Origin: Tetranychus cinnabarinus
Lineage: Eukaryota; Arthropoda; Arachnida; Trombidiformes; Tetranychidae
Length of the DNA: 64,000 nucleotides
NCBI GenBank assembly: GCA_022266195.1
Contig: WHVY01000003.1
Coordinates: forward strand, 12,028,001 to 12,092,000
Direction of reading: 5' to 3'
A model generated the notes under the pieces. The model searched no databases, was not told where the DNA came from, and saw only the letters and a list, made by a program, of their open reading frames with translations. Below are positions 47,402-60,200 of this stretch, piece by piece. Position 1 is the first letter of the stretch. Each line of letters opens with the position of its first letter. Both the position numbers and the translations under genes were made by a program.

Positions 47402-50400
47402 TTGTTGAACATTTAATAATTCATTGTCATTTAACCGATCATTGTTAATTTTCATCCTTGTAAAGTACATAACCAATTAACAATGTACATTAATCTATGC
47501 CCTCCAGGACCTACCAAGGAAAGCCACAGGATCCTCATCTTCGTCACTTCTGATATTTCTTTCTCTTTTATACTGATTAACTTTTAACAGAAGGTGAACA
47601 TTTTAAATTGTTCAATCGTGGTCAATTGTTACAGCTACCATTATGGCTGGTAAAATGACTTTACCCAAATTTGAGTTGATCGAGGTTAGCTTAGGTCTTG
47701 TCTTATTTGGTACTCCAGCCAAACAAAGGCACTAAGGTTGATTGTGATCAATGAGATAATTTCAATTCAATGTAAACCTTGAAGTATTGAAAGTACCAAG
47801 TTATAATTGAATTAATTTAAAAAACACTGAAACTTATCAAATTAAACATATCGTTATGAGAAATATTTTCATAAGTGAAGTTGATTGCTAATGATATTAG
47901 ATTATAACAATACATTAACTTGGAGGTAACCAATGAACCATGAATTAGAGTCAATTATTTTGTTTAGAGTCGACAATCACATTTAATGTTCTTACTGTTA
48001 TTATTATCATTATTACCAGGATCATTATAAATACATAAATTATTGTCAGAGTATCAATGAGAAGCATTTTTGCTTCCATGTAAGTTGAGCTCGAGTGATT
48101 ACATCTTTGACTACATTCATTAGCCTTACGCTGAGAATAATTAAAAGGAAAATTTTAGAATCATTTTACCCAAAATAGCCAAAAGCAAAAGCTGTGACTT
48201 TATATGTACCAGTAAATTTGTGGTCACTGTTGACCACAATGCACTGAATCACAATTGTTGTACGACATAATCAGTTGAATGTGATTTCGAAATGAAAAGA
48301 TGATTACAATCACAAGCAATACAAAGATATAATGAAGACTTGTTAATGTCAACCCAAAACCTCATCAACAAGACAAACTATTTTACATGAAACAGTGAAA
48401 GTTGGCATGAAATTGAATAGTTGTTCAGGGGTTAAAGCATCAACAATTTAAATCTGATGTAGATTTAAAGGAAATTTCACTTAATTATTGTTATAATTGA
48501 AAATTGTTGTCAAAACCAGCAAACAAAGAGTTGAGATAAGATGAAGTTAACCTTGTAAATAAAACAATAATGAACAATATCATTGATCTTTTAATTGTTG
48601 TCCTCAAAAATAGTGAATCAAATATTGGTGATGAATATGCAAAATGATAAGACAACAAAAAATATAAGAACGGAAAGAGTTGAGAGTAATCAAGTAAATC
48701 TTAATGTATTATTATTTTCCATAAACCATTAAAAGTATTGATAAAATCTCCCCGCAATTACAATCATAATCCACCAATTGTTATCCATGATTAACTTATT
48801 CAACAACCAGATGAATGTGATTTTGTCTTAGCACAAGAAGATTTGCTAACAAGAATTTGTAAGAAGAAGAAAGGTTTTTTTCTGGTTCCGTTTTCAGTTG
48901 AAATAATCTGTCTTATTGTCATAGAGAGGGATATGACTTGTCATATTATGGATAGATAAACATGAGCTTAAATTGTTTCCAACAAATGTCAGAATCTGTT
49001 TGAAACAATCAAAGATAATAAATGATTGAGACAAATTTCAATGAATCTTCAAGGTTAGTTTTACTATTACTATTCATGAATGAGATGACACAAGAATCAT
49101 TCATATCTTTTTCTGATAAATCTGGTAAATCTTAACTCAAGCAAAAAAATAATGAAGAGCATCAAAACTGTCATTCTAGCTATTTAATCATTCACCAGTT
49201 AAACAACTCAAAACCAGATTTTGAACAATAAATCAGATTCTGGTCCTTCTTTGCCTTATAACCATTGACCTAACCTAATCTAACCTTACATTTTTAGCAT
49301 AAAACAAAACCTGGAATATTCTGGTTACTTTTTCTTGGACAACTCATTTTGACCAAGTTTATGTAAAAATCAAGCTTCATTCATCAACTTACAAAGCAAA
49401 TGTACTACAAGGGAAAAGGGAAGAGTTAATATTAAAGTCGATAAATTATGAAAGTTAATCAGTTTCAGTTTGTTACAAATACAGACTTGTGTTGAACATA
49501 AAGAGATTTAGATTAAATCCTAAGGATAAAGATAGTGAAAGTAAAGAAAGGTGCTGGTGTCATCGACAACCTTGTACTAAAATTAGGTACATTTTATTCT
49601 GGTTAATCTGGTTAAAGTTCAGTTTAACATCAGAGTATCTTTTACTTGATTCTAGTTACCAACCTTTACCTCGGTTGCCTAAATTTGCTTGATTTTAAAT
49701 CAACAGCTGACTAATCGAAATCTGGTTTTAAAATCCTGGTTATTTTGGTTACTGTCACTGTTCGGTTCATCTAATGTTTTGAGCATCAAAGTGACCATAG
49801 TAAAGACCTTCAAAAATGTAACAATAATTTGAGTTAACCTCGTTATCTTATTGACCATATCGTTACCTAATTTTGACCTGTTACCACTTGTTGACCAGTC
49901 AGTTGGTCAAATAAAAACTCATTTGACCTGTTTAAGGCTATTTCTTCTCTATCATTATTGTTATTATCATTTAATTGGTATTATTATTAATTATTAAAAA
50001 GTTATTAGTCAGCTTAGGGAAGAAGCAAAAAAATAATCATAAATAAATCATGTAAATTGATTTTATTTCAACTCCACATAAGCTTCTCAGGAGCCAAACA
50101 CTTTACAATTAAATAAACCAATTTAGATATCACTGAATGAAAAAATCAAACACTAAATTGTAACATTTAAGAGCTACAATTAACTTTGATCACTATTGGG
50201 ATAAACCATTGAAAAGTAAACTGATCTAAACCCAAATATTTTCACTGTTCAATGTATAATAATTCTGGTTTTCCAATACAGATTTCAATGTAACTTGAGA
50301 AAAACCATTTTTTCGGTTACGATTCTTATTTAATACTTAATTAGTTAATTATCGTCTCAATTAGATTGATAGTCAATCTTGTAAAATTAAATATTTAACT

Positions 50401-53400
50401 GCAATAATAACGTAATCATCTTAAATGGGAAACTCAATTTTCAGGTAAAATTGCAGTCTCTTGGGCGTTAACGTCATCTTTGATCAATCAATAATCCAAT
50501 AACAGAATTATGATGATCATCATGGTGATGTGTATACATGATGTTCATGATTATGCTCATGATGATGAAGATAATCCTGAATTGATTAAGACTGATTTGA
50601 TGATAAGAGACGCACCCAAGTTTAATAAACCCAAAAACAAAAAGAAAATTTTAATTTCCAAAAAATTGTCAAAAAAATTATTGGATCCAACAAAATATCA
50701 CTGTGAATGCAATTTGATAATTGAACAATTAGCATCTCAAATTAAATTTAAATTCACTTCCAAGTCAGACTAACATTTAAAATGTAAACCATTCCAATGA
50801 AAGATTCAAAAGATTCATCAATTATCTGTTAATCACTTACTGATTGTTTGCCAGTTGGAGTTAATTAACTCGATTGGCAAACATATTGAAGGGTCAAATT
50901 AAATAATTAAAAGTGTAGCAAAAAAATCTTCTTGAATTTAAAGCTTAAATTATCGTTTTTTTCAAGCAAAATTAAAAAATAGTTTCAACAAAAACTACAA
51001 TTAAATGTTGAATTGAATGATCGAATTGATTGGGATTAATTATCTGAAAGTGAGAAGTTGAATCAACTGATTAATTATCATCACCACTGAACTTTCAAGT
51101 TTAACTTTTGTCAACTCAATTAAAAAGCAAATTTGTAATTGCAAACAATTAGCTCTTCCAAATCATTGGAGTCTTTAGTGATTTACAAATGTTGTCATTG
51201 AGTGTAATGGCAATTGTTAACATTAATCAAATGACTTCTAACTTTAGCCTTTGCTCAATTGATTAACTTCCTCTTCCTTTACTTACCTTTTAAAATTAAA
51301 TTATTGAAAGACTTAAAATTTACAATTTAGGACAAAATGATTAATTGATGTCAAGGTGTTGAAAAGCTATCATATGAATTATGATCAATTGTAGCCGCTA
51401 TTGTAATCATAATTGTTATTGCAATTGAATGGCTTGAATGAAGCTTAAAATCAAACAAAAGTTAAACTTCAATGAGTATCGACTATTAAGTTAATCAGTT
51501 GATTAATAGTGACAATCAAGAAATATTGATGAAAGGAAAAATGGTTCAATAAATTGTTCGGTGAAAAAGGTTAGAGAATGATTTACATGGTTTTATTTGT
51601 AAACATTGAACAACTAGAAAGTAAGGTCTATTGAGATTCAACAGTCTCTCAACAATTAACTCAACCAGAAATCAATTGATTAACAAATATTGAGTCAAAT
51701 GATTTAATCGAGCTGTTAATTAATCTGTAAATATGATTAGTCGCAATTTTTCCAGTGTCTATAGCAAGTAAATACATTTTCAATAAGATTTCTCATTTTC
51801 TGGTTTTCTGGTTTTCTGGTCTCACTACTGCTCTTACTGTACCAATTGTAACATTTGTAAGATGATTTAACTGGGTTGCATAAAGATTCTGATTGTGATT
51901 ACAATGTGTTTTAACAAATGATTAGTATATTAACGAAATCTTGATGATTCTGGATGATAATGGTGTTTAAATGAGCTTTCAATAATTTCTCAATGAATTG
52001 AATAAAAATGTTCAAAACATTGTCATTTGAAGACATTATTTAAAACTCGATTTTCTGAGCAGTTAAGATTCCCTTTGAATTTATTTTTGCAGATTTGAAA
52101 ATTAATAACCTGTTACCATGAATAAATCATTCCTGATTGTCATAATCAATTTTTCATTAACGGAAATGACAAATGATGATTCAAATAAATATCAATTTGG
52201 TCAAGTTGGAAAAGCCATGTAAAGGGACATTTGGCCAGCCAGCATTAACAGACAAACAATACAGAAATACAATAAGACGATTGATTGTCTTCTTTTTTCA
52301 CTGTAGATACATTTTAAGTTGACTTTAGTCATGAAAACTGTTACCTTCGTTCAATGATTCTGCTCACTTATTTTCCTGATATCCCTCCTTCAGTATAACT
52401 GAAGCCCACCTTCCACCCTCTTCCACCTCTTTCCTACTCTCTTCATCAACACTAAACTCATAACCTAATGAAATATCATTTGGTTAACAATCCAACAAAC
52501 CGTATTACCAGTTAACAATTGAAAGTGTTATAATGAGAAACCCTTTTAACTGGGAAAAGCAGATTCAACTAATACAGTATTAATAATCAAGTTTAAGGGC
52601 AACATAAATCTTCTCTTAATCATCCCTGTCTTCATTTCTTTCCCTTTCTTCCAAAAGTAAAACTTAAACTCTGACAGTTTCGCCTTCAATTCATTTTCAA
52701 CTCTTCATCATCACAAACGTTGGCCATTGTTTCCCGCCTAACAGTCTACTTAACAGCGACATTTTTATTTCAACCGTCTTTCTCTTTTCAACTTACAATG
52801 TCTCTTGTGTTACTTTCATTTTCCTGCCAATCTTTAACCATGTTTTTTCATTGAACGGATTATTATTTCTGGTCCATTTTACCTGTTATACCAAGTTTTA
52901 ATGTAATATTTATTTAGTGCTATTTATTGGTGTTACCTTACAATTGTATCACTCCTCTGCTTCAATGGATCATTGTTGGATGGACAATGGTGAAAGCCAA
53001 ATGACATGATATAATTATTTATTTACTACCCTCAAGTACAAATCAAATTGTTCCTTAGCCAGTATTAATGTTCCTACTATTGCCGCTGATTAAAATATCA
53101 ACCTGAAAATTTGGTCATCATACTTAATCATTTTAAATCAACAAGTTACGGATTAAACAATAAACAAAAGGTAAAGTTGATCTTTTGTTGCTTTTCTTCT
53201 ATCACCCTTTAGCGGTGAAAACATGATGTGACAAGATCAGGCAAAGTGTCAAAAAAAGTATTGTATTGTACCGTTATTATAATGGTTAAAAATATAACCA
53301 TTTTTAACCGTAAAACCCTAATCACAATGATGACGATTGTGTTGAAAATAATGGGGATAAATAGATGCTCATTTAATTTAGATCATCGTTATTTTCAAGT

Positions 53401-54200
53401 TTCTATCAGTTTAAAAATACAAGGTTTATTAATGTGTTGCTACAGAAATTTGGACAAGTTTAATTGCAAATCAGAGTTGATGAGCAGCTAAAACTGTCGA
53501 GAAAGCTTGCCTGATCTTTTCTTTTCATTGCTAAATACGTCAAGAAATTCAGCAACCAAAGAAATACACAAGTCAATCAATGTCTCCAATAATTTCAATT
53601 GAAATCCAGAATCAGCAAAGTCATTTTAAAATCGAAAGCTATCAAATTATCAGAAATCAGTTTACATCAAGAGTCATTCTTTAATTGATCTGCACAATTT
53701 AAATTTCTAGATTTCATGTAACACTACCTTCATTAACAATATTGATTACCATTTAGTTTCTGTTTATTGACAACAAATTATTTTCATTTACTCATGAAAT
53801 ATACTTTTTTTCATCCTTTCCATTTTCTTATGTTCAATACAGATCCATTCAATTTACGGTCAAATTCCTAACCAACACTGGTCGCTGCTAAAGTTAAAAA
53901 TCCACTGACAACTTTAATTGGACTTCTTTATGCATCGACACTGGACAGCGCCATTACTCAAAAGCCGAAAATGAAAAGACTATTGTTCAACATCGCTTGT
54001 CATAAACTCATTGTGTAATCATAAAAATTCATAATCACAATCACATAATCAAAAGCATAATCGTAACGACAATCAGCATTTGAAAAGCAAAAATATCGAG
54101 TGTCACCTAATGAAATACAAAATCAAACACAGGATGTTCTGAAAGAGAAATCAAAAAGTGATTTGTGTTTTGTTCTGTTCTATTGATAATCAACAAAATC
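47402..54200. other. Gene-poor 6.8-kb region
   Basis: No supported coding gene between the F-box gene and the exchanger. The sequence is uniformly AT-rich with many CAATT and TTGATT words. The only ATG frame of any length is 50510-50773 (listed separately). An AGCGCCATTA variant of the recurrent motif lies at 53947-53956, about 250 nt upstream of the exchanger ATG. No tRNA, rRNA or transposon ends recognised; 5' leader exons or noncoding RNAs could be hidden here. Confidence 0.45.
50510..50773 (+). CDS. Possible small ORF, 87 codons, unrecognised
   Basis: ATG at 50510 opens an 87-residue frame: a His/Asp/Met-rich start (HDVHDYAHDDED), then a lysine-rich middle (NKPKNKKKILISKKLSKK) and a Cys pair CEC near the end. 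A CAG directly upstream (50502-50504) could be an acceptor. No family recognised. In DNA this AT-rich a frame of this length can arise by chance, so this is a candidate only. Confidence 0.15.
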   Translation: MMIIMVMCIHDVHDYAHDDEDNPELIKTDLMIRDAPKFNKPKNKKKILISKKLSKKLLDPTKYHCECNLIIEQLASQIKFKFTSKSD

Positions 54201-57200
54201 ATGTACAAACTTTGTGTACCACTAATTATAATTAGCCTTTATCTCGCTGCTTCCGGATCAGGTGTCCCAAGTTCAATAATTGGCGATCCTTTTCAATCAA
54301 TAAAACAAAGTTTAGAGTTGGATGCTGAGGTATTATCAGCGGCAGCCATTGGTACCAACAATAATTCAACCAAACGCTATGCAATAGCTAAATTTGATTT
54401 TGAAAAAGTGTCACAACCTTACATTATATGTTTATGGATTATAATTGTTGGTGTCGCTAAAATAGGTGAGTCCCAAGTAATTGTTATCAGTATTATCAAT
54501 CAGTCATATTGTTGGTTTTAAACTCTTTGAAAAGATGAAAATTAGTCGAATTCACTAAGTTTTGAAAATTCAGCTTTTAATATCCAACAAATTGTTGAAA
54601 CCTTGAAGATATTGAACATTTACAAATATCGAATTTAAATTTCAACCTTGAACAATTTGTGTTGACAAATTGTTTGATTGATTATTCTTCATTCTTTCTC
54701 CATGTTTATAATGTTTCTTCATTTTTTGAGGCAATTCTGTAGATTAGACCAATGTAATTAAGGCTCGATTTCACTAATTTATCTGAATTCAAAAACTGGT
54801 CAATTATGGCTATCATCTTAATGGACATCTCGCTCATTTCCAACTTAGTACTTTTCTTGTTTCAGTTGTCAGTTTTGATCTCAGGGAATTTTTTCCCGTT
54901 ACCTTTCCATTGTTTACCAATATTATTTTCATCATTAAATAGCAATTTACTCAGTATTGTTAGTTATCTGATGCAGACAATTACTAAATTGAAATGATTT
55001 TTAACTTTATATGAATAGTGACAAAATGGTTGACATAATATTCTATTAAGTTTATCATTAACTTGCATCAAAATGAACCTGTTTTGGGTTATTTTGTGTT
55101 CATTCTGGTTATTTCATTTTTCTTGCTTATTCAAAGATTAATGTTTCCACCAGAATTATGAAGTGAAACAAAAAGTTAAAAATATATCCATCATTATTAA
55201 GTTTTTTGGATTGTTGTAGCGATCATAATTATTTTTACATTAATTTGTCAAGCAACTTTGATCTTTGTTTGATCATTCAAAATCAAGTTAATAGCTGTTT
55301 AATTACAGAGAAACTATCTGTTGCTTGTTGACATTGATATCATTGATCAAGGTTCAGATTAATAGGAATATGTTCAAGTGTAAAACAACTCATGTCAATC
55401 TTTTAATCCCTTTAATTCCTTTCATTGATATAATTTGAATCAGATGATCACTACTTCCTTGAAACAATTGATTTTAATGAATGTTTCCTGATGTGATTAT
55501 GAATCCTTAAATCTGGTTACCCAGCTTTGAAAGGATTACCAGCTAACCATTCTGGTTAATAATCATTTGAAACAATACAGATTACGTAAACTGTAAACCT
55601 AAATTAGATTTACTCAAGTGATTTATTTTTGAGGTTAAACTGCATCTTCTCTCAATCATTTAAGTGGCAACAATTTAAGTCTCATCTCGACAACAGTAAA
55701 CACACAACAAACAACAATTAAAGTCACTCTTGTCAACCTGTTAACAAGGGTGTTTTAAACACTGTTTTACAACTCAATTGTTAAATGAGTTAACTGATTA
55801 TTTATTGTATTAGCCTCTAAATCAATCAACTTTATTAACATCTCAATCTGCAAATTTTGGTTAAACAGCAATAACAGAAACTTGGTTAATTCACAATGTT
55901 GAAAGGAAAAATATTAATAGATTGAAAACTGTTTACAGGATTGCCTTTGCCTTCATGTATTTCAATTGTTTCTAGGTTGATTTAACTGTTTGAAAGGTGA
56001 AAATAAACTTAAAACAATTGGTACGGAAGTTGTTTATCTTATTAATCGATAAATTGTTGATATTATGGTCCATTAATTTTCGTGTTTAACTGTTTTAAAA
56101 TTCAAACAGCTTAATCATATTTCCTTTCACTTTCAAGAACTTTGGATTGTTAACAATTTTTTCACCGCTAACAATTTAAACGGTTTTGGTGAACAACTTT
56201 CAATTCAATCTCATTACCAATCAATCATGACAACTAATCAAACAATCCATCCTTTGAATAGCTAATTGTCAGCATTCACATTACCAGAGAGTCACAATTT
56301 AGGTTGATCTATTAATACATTTGTATGAGCATATCTAATCTGACCAATCTTTAGTTTTGACCGAAAAGACCATTTCCAGTCAATCGCTCACCAGAGTTAC
56401 GCAATTTTAAGCAGACACTTTTAACCATTTTAGCGCCTATTCGACCTGAGCTTGGTTTGCTTAAACTTGAAATGCCGTTATGCTTTTAATAGCGTTTAAA
56501 CAGCTAATCAAGGAGTTCTGAGTTTTTAAAACCAATTGTAAACACCACTTGGTTCATACTTGGTCCATAGCTTGGATCGGATTTGACAAAACTGAACTAT
56601 TGAATTGCACTAAGCATTGAATTTAAGCTACTTTTTGCTATTTGATTAAATACGGGGTGTTAGAAAATCAACTAGACCTGTTTGAATGATAATAACTTCG
56701 AAATTGCTGGGCCATTTTTTTTATTTTTGGTATCATTAGAAAGCTGAAAGTCTAACTTAAAAAACTCCGTTCATTTTCAAACAGCAAAATTCTAGGCCGA
56801 ACTACCAATCCCAGACGATGCAAAAAAATTGGGAAAATTTTAGGTGAAATTTCAAGAAATTTTGGTTAATTTTACTATGGGATGAAAATTCAATAATAGG
56901 GAAAATTTTTGCTGGATAATTAATTGAAATAAAAAGTTAAAGCATATTTTTCGACATACATTCAAGATTCTTTTGACCCTAAAAAGTAAGAAAAATTCGA
57001 GTTCGAAATTAGTGAAAAATTCGAAAAACCAAAAGAGAAAAAAATTTAGTTTTCGTCCATTTTTGAGAGCTAAAGTTATGCGAAAGTTCTTTTTTCCATT
57101 TTAATACTTTTTCTAGTCAAAGACGATTCTAACAATATATCACGAGTCTGTTTACTCTGCTTAGTTCGAAAAATATTGAAGCGCAAACAGGTCTAGTTGA

Positions 57201-60200
57201 TTTTCTAACACCCTGTATTTTACAAAAATTATATTATTTATCTGAAAAGTGCATTGAATTTTTGTCGATTTGAGTGATAGAATCCTTCATTCGAAGAAAC
57301 TTAACATAGTTGAATTTGTTTCAAAATTTGTCTAATTTTTCAGGAACCACTCCTTAGTTACACCTAACATACGTTTAACCAAAATCAATTAGATACAAAT
57401 CAAATAGTTAATCGATCTTTCAATTGAAAAAAGAGTAATGTTGACAATCCTGTTAATTGAAACAATGATTCATTGATTGTCATTTTCCTTTTCATTGAAT
57501 GACTTAAAATTGTTAATCAATTTTATTAATAGAAAATATTACAATAAGAAATTGAATAACAACGATTACAATGTCGTTGTTGCTGGACAATATTTTTTGC
57601 CCATTAGAGCAATTTGTATTAATCGTTGTTTTATTTTTTATTTCAGGCTTCAATTTAACACCAAAATTATCCTCAATATGCCCAGAGAGCGTTGTTTTAA
57701 TGGTGCTTGGCGTTTTAATTGGCCTGGTATTTTATTACGGTGGAGTGTCCACCAATCAGTCCCTCCTTACTCCAGATGTCTTCTTTTTTTACATGTTACC
57801 ACCGATTGTTATGGATGCTGGTTATCACATGCCAAATCGACTTTTCTTCGATAATCTAAATTCCATATTAATGTATGCCGTTCTTGGAACCATCTGGAAC
57901 ACTCTCACCATTGGAGCGGTACTTTATTGGGTCGCAACTTCAGGCTTTTTTGGAGTCAGTCTACCATTATTAGATGCTCTGCTATTTAGTACAATAGTTT
58001 CGGCCGTTGATCCGGTTGCTGTTTTAGCTGTTTTTGAAGAGATTCATGTCAATGATGTCCTTTATATCCTAGTCTTTGGCGAATCGTTGCTTAATGACGG
58101 AGTCACAGTGGTGAGTAAAATCGAGTGACGGAATAGATCTACGGATGTAAAAACTAGACCTTTCAATCGATTGACTCTTCAGGCTTCACAAATAACCCAT
58201 TAACTGTCATCTTGTAATAAGATTTTAATTTGTCAGGGATTTAAGGGTAATTTGTATAGTAAATGGTGTATAATTTATGTGAATAATGGACATGCAAAAT
58301 CTCAGGAACGGAATTGAATTCATTTGAGTGAATCAGATCAAATTTCAGTTCTGTAATCATTTTGTCAATGAAATTAATGAATATTTTTCTAGGTTGATCT
58401 AATGGTTATAAGTTGATGCAAATTAAATTGACCAACTTTAAGGTTGAAAAGGTTGTACAAAACTGATGATATGTATGAAGTGTATGATTACTACATATAT
58501 TGACTTTAGATTTCATGAGACTATGAAATTATCATTTCAATAGAATTTCGTTAATATCATTCCACATCCATGTCCAGTTTAATCGAGTATTATTTTTATC
58601 ATTATCATCATCATAATGAAAATAATTACCATCAGTCAATATCAATCGATAATGTTATCTGTTAGATTCAATGATATAAACTTGAAGAGACTAAAATAAC
58701 TCGACGATCTAAAGTTGAAACAATAATAAAACACTTTCATAATACAATAGTCGAAGGTTAAAGGAGTAAAATTTATTAACAGCTAAAACGTAAAAAAGAT
58801 TAATTAATCAATAAAATGACTCAATTGGTAATTAAACTAAAATGCAAAACGATATTATGCGTCTTTAAATCTCAATAAGCCTGAAGATTGAGTCACTGAA
58901 AAATAAGTAAAACAATAACATTTATACGAATATATTTCTTATAACTCTTTCATTTTTTTGTTTTTTTTTCTAATCCCATGTCTCTATGGCTCAATCTCCT
59001 TATTGAACAACCATGATGCTGATTTACCGGATAATAACAGGTTCTTTACAAAATGTTTGAAGGTTACATTGAAATGGGAGCAGATAACTTATTACCAATT
59101 GATTATATCAGTGGGATAACCTCTTTTTTTGTCATCGCTCTGGGAGGAACCTTAATTGGAGTTTTTTGGGGCATCGGTGCTGCTTTTGTCTCAAGGTTTA
59201 CCCACCATGTAAAAATAATTGAGCCAATTTTCGTCTTTGTGATGTCCTATCTGGCCTATTTATCAGCTGAAATGTTCCACCTTTCAGGAATTTTGGCGTG
59301 AGTTAACAGTTCCCTATGAACAGGAGTTGACCCATAGCTGAAGATCATCAGAAGTCTATTGCATGCTAATTTTTGCTTGTTGCTTTAACAGTTTAATTTC
59401 ATTAACAACTGTTAGGAAACTGTCTCTTTAGCCCTGTTGATAGTAGAAGTTATCAATTTTCTTGTGTCTCATTCATCTTGATATTATCTTTACTTGATCA
59501 AAATGAACATTTAATTTATATTATTTCACTTTTTTGTCTTTACTTAATAGGTTAACCTTCTCGGGGATGACAATGAAAAATTATGTAACGGAAAACGTTA
59601 GCCAAACTTCCCAGACTACATTGAAATATGCTATGAAAATGTTGGCCAATGCATCAGAATCGGTGATATTTTTATTTCTTGGAGTCTGTACTGTTACTGA
59701 TAGCCATAATTGGAATACAGCATTTGTCCTTTCGACAATCGGAGCTTGTTTAGTGTTCAGAGCTTTAGGTAAACATTTAACCATTATTGTTTAAAAATGA
59801 TATTGAACTGTTTCAAAGTTGATCGCAAATCACTTCTCCTCATCTCAGGGAAACGATGAAAGTATGCTTTAAACTTCATGCTTTATCAATAATGATTTAA
59901 ACAATTAGCAATTAGTGAAATTGTTTGTTAATGAGGACAATCTATTATGATTATCAAAATGTTAAAGAAAAACAATTCTTGATAATCAAAGCTATCAATT
60001 GGATCTCTAATGAAACGATTCTACAATTGGTGATAATTACATTCAATTTAATACTCCGGTTTTGTCTTCTCCCAACAATTAGGTGTTATAATATTCACAA
60101 GTATCGCAAACAGATTTCGTTTACATCGTTTAAGTGGAATGGAGCAATTCATCATGGCTTATGGAGGGTTAAGAGGTGCAGTTGCTTTTGCATTGGTTTT

